A stretch of DNA of 64,000 nt from NCBI GenBank assembly GCA_000320545.1, contig ADNK01002286.1, forward strand, positions 72,001-136,000. Direction: 5' to 3'. Numbering within the stretch: the first letter of the stretch is position 1; each line of letters starts with the position of its first letter. The notes beneath the pieces were generated by a model. It had not been told where the DNA came from and made no database searches. It was given only the letters and a program-made list of their open reading frames with translations. The stretch comes from Bigelowiella natans CCMP2755. Lineage: Eukaryota; Cercozoa; Chlorarachniophyceae. Shown one piece after another: positions 61,902 to 64,000 of the stretch. The translations under genes and the position numbers were made by a program.

Positions 61902-63637
61902 ATGATTGCAAATTTTCGAATGTTGCATCATGCTGAGATTTGCCAAACGTTGGAGCATCGGATCATCCGGCTCCTCGCTCCTCGCTCCTCGCTCCTGCCA
62001 TCGATGTCAGTGGGAGTCTCCCACCTCCCTCTGTTCCAATTGCATGTTCCAACATCTGTGCACAGGATGCAACTGCTCTCACCCATGAATTGTGGGTTGT
62101 GGGCTGGTTCAGTTCTGATCATGACGTTCAAACCCGCCGGACAGTCGTCTGAACGCAACTTGCTGCAACTCACCATGAGGGGAACAAAGCACGGGCTGCT
62201 GCACCGGTCAAAACACCACAACCCGAGAACCCGCAAAACTCTCCCCCAGCCCACAACTTGTGAAGCATCACCAACACAAGCACACGCTGCCAAAGATGGG
62301 CAGCACCTCCGAGGGAACATCGGCCCTCCACCTCGTTTGTGTTCCAAACACGCGTTGGGCAAAACTGGGACTTGTGTTCTTTGCGTGCTGCGGATCCCAG
62401 CTCCAACACTTGCGCAGGTTCGTCGGAAACACGCACGGTCAGCAATGCTGGAGTGCTCGGAGAGCAATTCAGCGATGCACGTGCAACAAGTTCACTTTCG
62501 ATGCGACTTCATTGTGTTTTCAGGTGCGCAAGCAAGTCGGGCACGTGAGCCATTCTAGCATTCCAGCATGGCATCAGCAATCCAACGCTGCAACTGTGCA
62601 CAACGCTGCAAACCAGCCTGGTGGTTCCAGCCAAGCTAGCAAGCCAACAAGCTGGCTGTTCTGTCTCCATCGATCGTCGCCTCGCAGTGTTTGCAGAAAC
62701 TGGTCACACTGGTTGAATCGTTCGTCGCAACACGCACCACACGTGAACCATGGCCAAATGGCAACAGCGAAAAGTGCTGACGTGTTTCGTGGGACACGCA
62801 AGTGAGAGGCACCAGCTAGTGCAACACCCAATTGCAGGTGTGCGTGTCTCTTGCATCCACAAGTGCTGCTGCCGCAGCAAAACGATGCAATTCGTTTTTG
62901 TTCGTGCACGAGTGTGAATGTTCATGCATCCATGTGCACATTGCATTGGGAGAAAGAAAGAAATGGCGAAAGGTGACTTGCGCACGTGTGCCGCATGGCA
63001 GAGGAGCTGGGATCCGCAGCACGAAAGCCGCGTGTTTGGACAAACCTAGGACTTGTGTAGCGAAACATGTGTCGCATCTTCCAGATGGCCGATGTTCCTA
63101 TAGACGCAGACACGCTTGTGAGCGCTCTGCAGCGCATCTTGTGGCATGATGCCAGAACAAGCGACAAGATGGCATTGATGTCGCAGAACAAGCACGGCGT
63201 GCATTTTTCTCATTGAATCACATTTTTGTCATCATCATCAATCATCATCAATCATCATCATTTTGTTGAACAAACAAAAAGCATTAAGATCTGGAGCTCC
63301 TTCGATTCGATCATCCCGCTCAAACAAGCTTCTGCGTCCAGCCTCAGACCAGACTCAAACAGCAATGGCGACGTTCGCGCCTTCGCAGCCAACATGTGCA
63401 TAGCAAATAAGATCCCCACACACGGCAACGTTTTACTAAAATTGTTCAACACTTCTAGATGCCTCGTTGCTGCTTGTTGCTTCCGGCGTAACGTTGTTGA
63501 TGTCAATAGGATTTTCTGTCTTCGCATGGGTATACCTTGTGAGAAATTGAAACAAAAATTTATCAAATGTTTCTACATCGTAATTCACTAAATACAGCAT
63601 GGCATGTGTCCATTGTCAACATCATCCAATATTCTAG
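61851..63637. other. Island of distinct composition, no gene confirmed
   Basis: A GA repeat at 61866-61900 is followed by 61930-63190, which is more GC-balanced and almost free of microsatellites. Several 150-230 codon frames overlap on both strands (61857-62558 +, 62260-62805 +, 61928-62467 -). Frames open in so many phases without motifs more likely reflect composition than genes. 61977-62000 has a tandem CTCGCTC repeat. 63225-63265 is an ATCATCA run. An inverted-repeat pair is listed separately. Confidence 0.45.
62341..63045. repeat. Diverged inverted repeat arms
   Basis: The left arm (about 62345-62405) contains CCAAACACGCG and GTGCTGCGGATCCCAGCTCC. The right arm (about 63004-63045) contains the reverse complement, GAGCTGGGATCCGCAGCAC followed by CGCGTGTTTGG. 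The arms are about 600 bases apart. It may be a palindromic element or two opposite copies of one repeat. Confidence 0.6.
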
Positions 63638-64000
63638 GTTTTCCAATTGCTGTTTCCGGTTCCTTCAAAACCAAATGAAAAATCCTTTTTATTTTCGGGA
63701 TTCCTAGTTTTCGGATACACTTCTACAATGTTGACAGGGTTTCCTAGAAAAGCAATTTACTACGTTGCGAGTGTAGTTTTGGGATATGTCCTATTTGGTC
63801 CCTTATGGGCACTATATGAAGAATTCTATGACGCGCCACAATTTGAGCGCTTCGTTAGCACCGTAAGTTCAATAAAGCTGCATTCAAAATGAAAAATATA
63901 GATGAACTCTTTTAGGTATTCCTTTTAATCTTAGCATCTTTGTACAAACTGGTTGCGTACTCTATTTCAAGTTACCCCTCTGTAAGTGATACGGCATTCA
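63638..64000 (+). CDS. Partial multi-pass membrane protein at the right edge
   Basis: Exon 63638-63862 (acceptor TTCTAG, donor ACC|GTAAGTTC) and exon 63916-63981 (donor TCT|GTAAGTG) join in phase. The residues include SFLFSGFLVFGYTSTMLTGF, AIYYVASVVLGYVLFGPLWA, EEFYDAPQFERFVST and VFLLILASLYKLVAYSISSY, giving three hydrophobic segments. The gene continues past the window, and its 5' exons lie upstream and are not identified. Family not recognised. Confidence 0.55.

Overview
This is nuclear DNA of a eukaryote. The genes are split into many small exons by short GT-AG introns (mostly about 50-300 bases), the sequence is crowded with di- and trinucleotide microsatellites, and there are no operons or bacterial start signals. 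A glutamyl-tRNA reductase with a hydrophobic N-terminal leader points to a photosynthetic cell with a plastid behind extra membranes. The Ser/Pro/Thr-rich surface protein, the NRT2-type nitrate transporter and the secreted-leader SnoaL-like protein fit an ochrophyte (stramenopile) alga. That placement is inference; I cannot name the species.

Layout. About 506-18459 (+) is one giant gene for a USP9X/USP34-type ubiquitin protease. I could join 25 exons with every phase agreeing (about 4,012 residues, ending in a RanBP2-type zinc finger and a UBA domain). 18460-22900 is an island rich in CTAG/CATG palindromes, with an unrecognised two-exon gene (-) and a decayed ankyrin-repeat gene. 23807-25926 (-) is hemA, which has an apparent 2-base deletion in its second exon. 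27286-36677 holds four small genes of tiny exons whose products I do not recognise: a cysteine-cluster protein, a four-helix membrane protein, a second small multi-pass membrane protein and a C-terminally anchored protein. 37771-39695 (-) encodes a SnoaL/NTF2-like protein. 41108-43580 (+) encodes a Ser/Pro-rich single-pass surface protein. 44664-45787 (-) encodes a monothiol (CGFS) glutaredoxin. 46951-49579 (+) encodes an NRT2 nitrate transporter. 50901-54325 (-) encodes a Dus1-type tRNA dihydrouridine synthase. 55764-57517 (-) is an unrecognised gene, 59989-60542 (+) a small unrecognised basic protein, and the right edge cuts a multi-pass membrane protein gene (+).

Between genes lie microsatellites and at least eight palindrome-rich islands (near 19, 29.7, 37.2, 44.4, 49.9, 55, 60.8 and 62.5 kb). 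At least two of these share a dispersed repeat. The genes do not form a pathway. Their functions (ubiquitin removal, tetrapyrrole synthesis, nitrate uptake, iron-sulfur handling, tRNA modification) are ordinary housekeeping of an alga. The least explained parts are the small membrane-protein group and the islands.

All exon borders were read by eye from splice signals, frame and family resemblance; none has transcript support. Domain names are from motif recognition, not searches.
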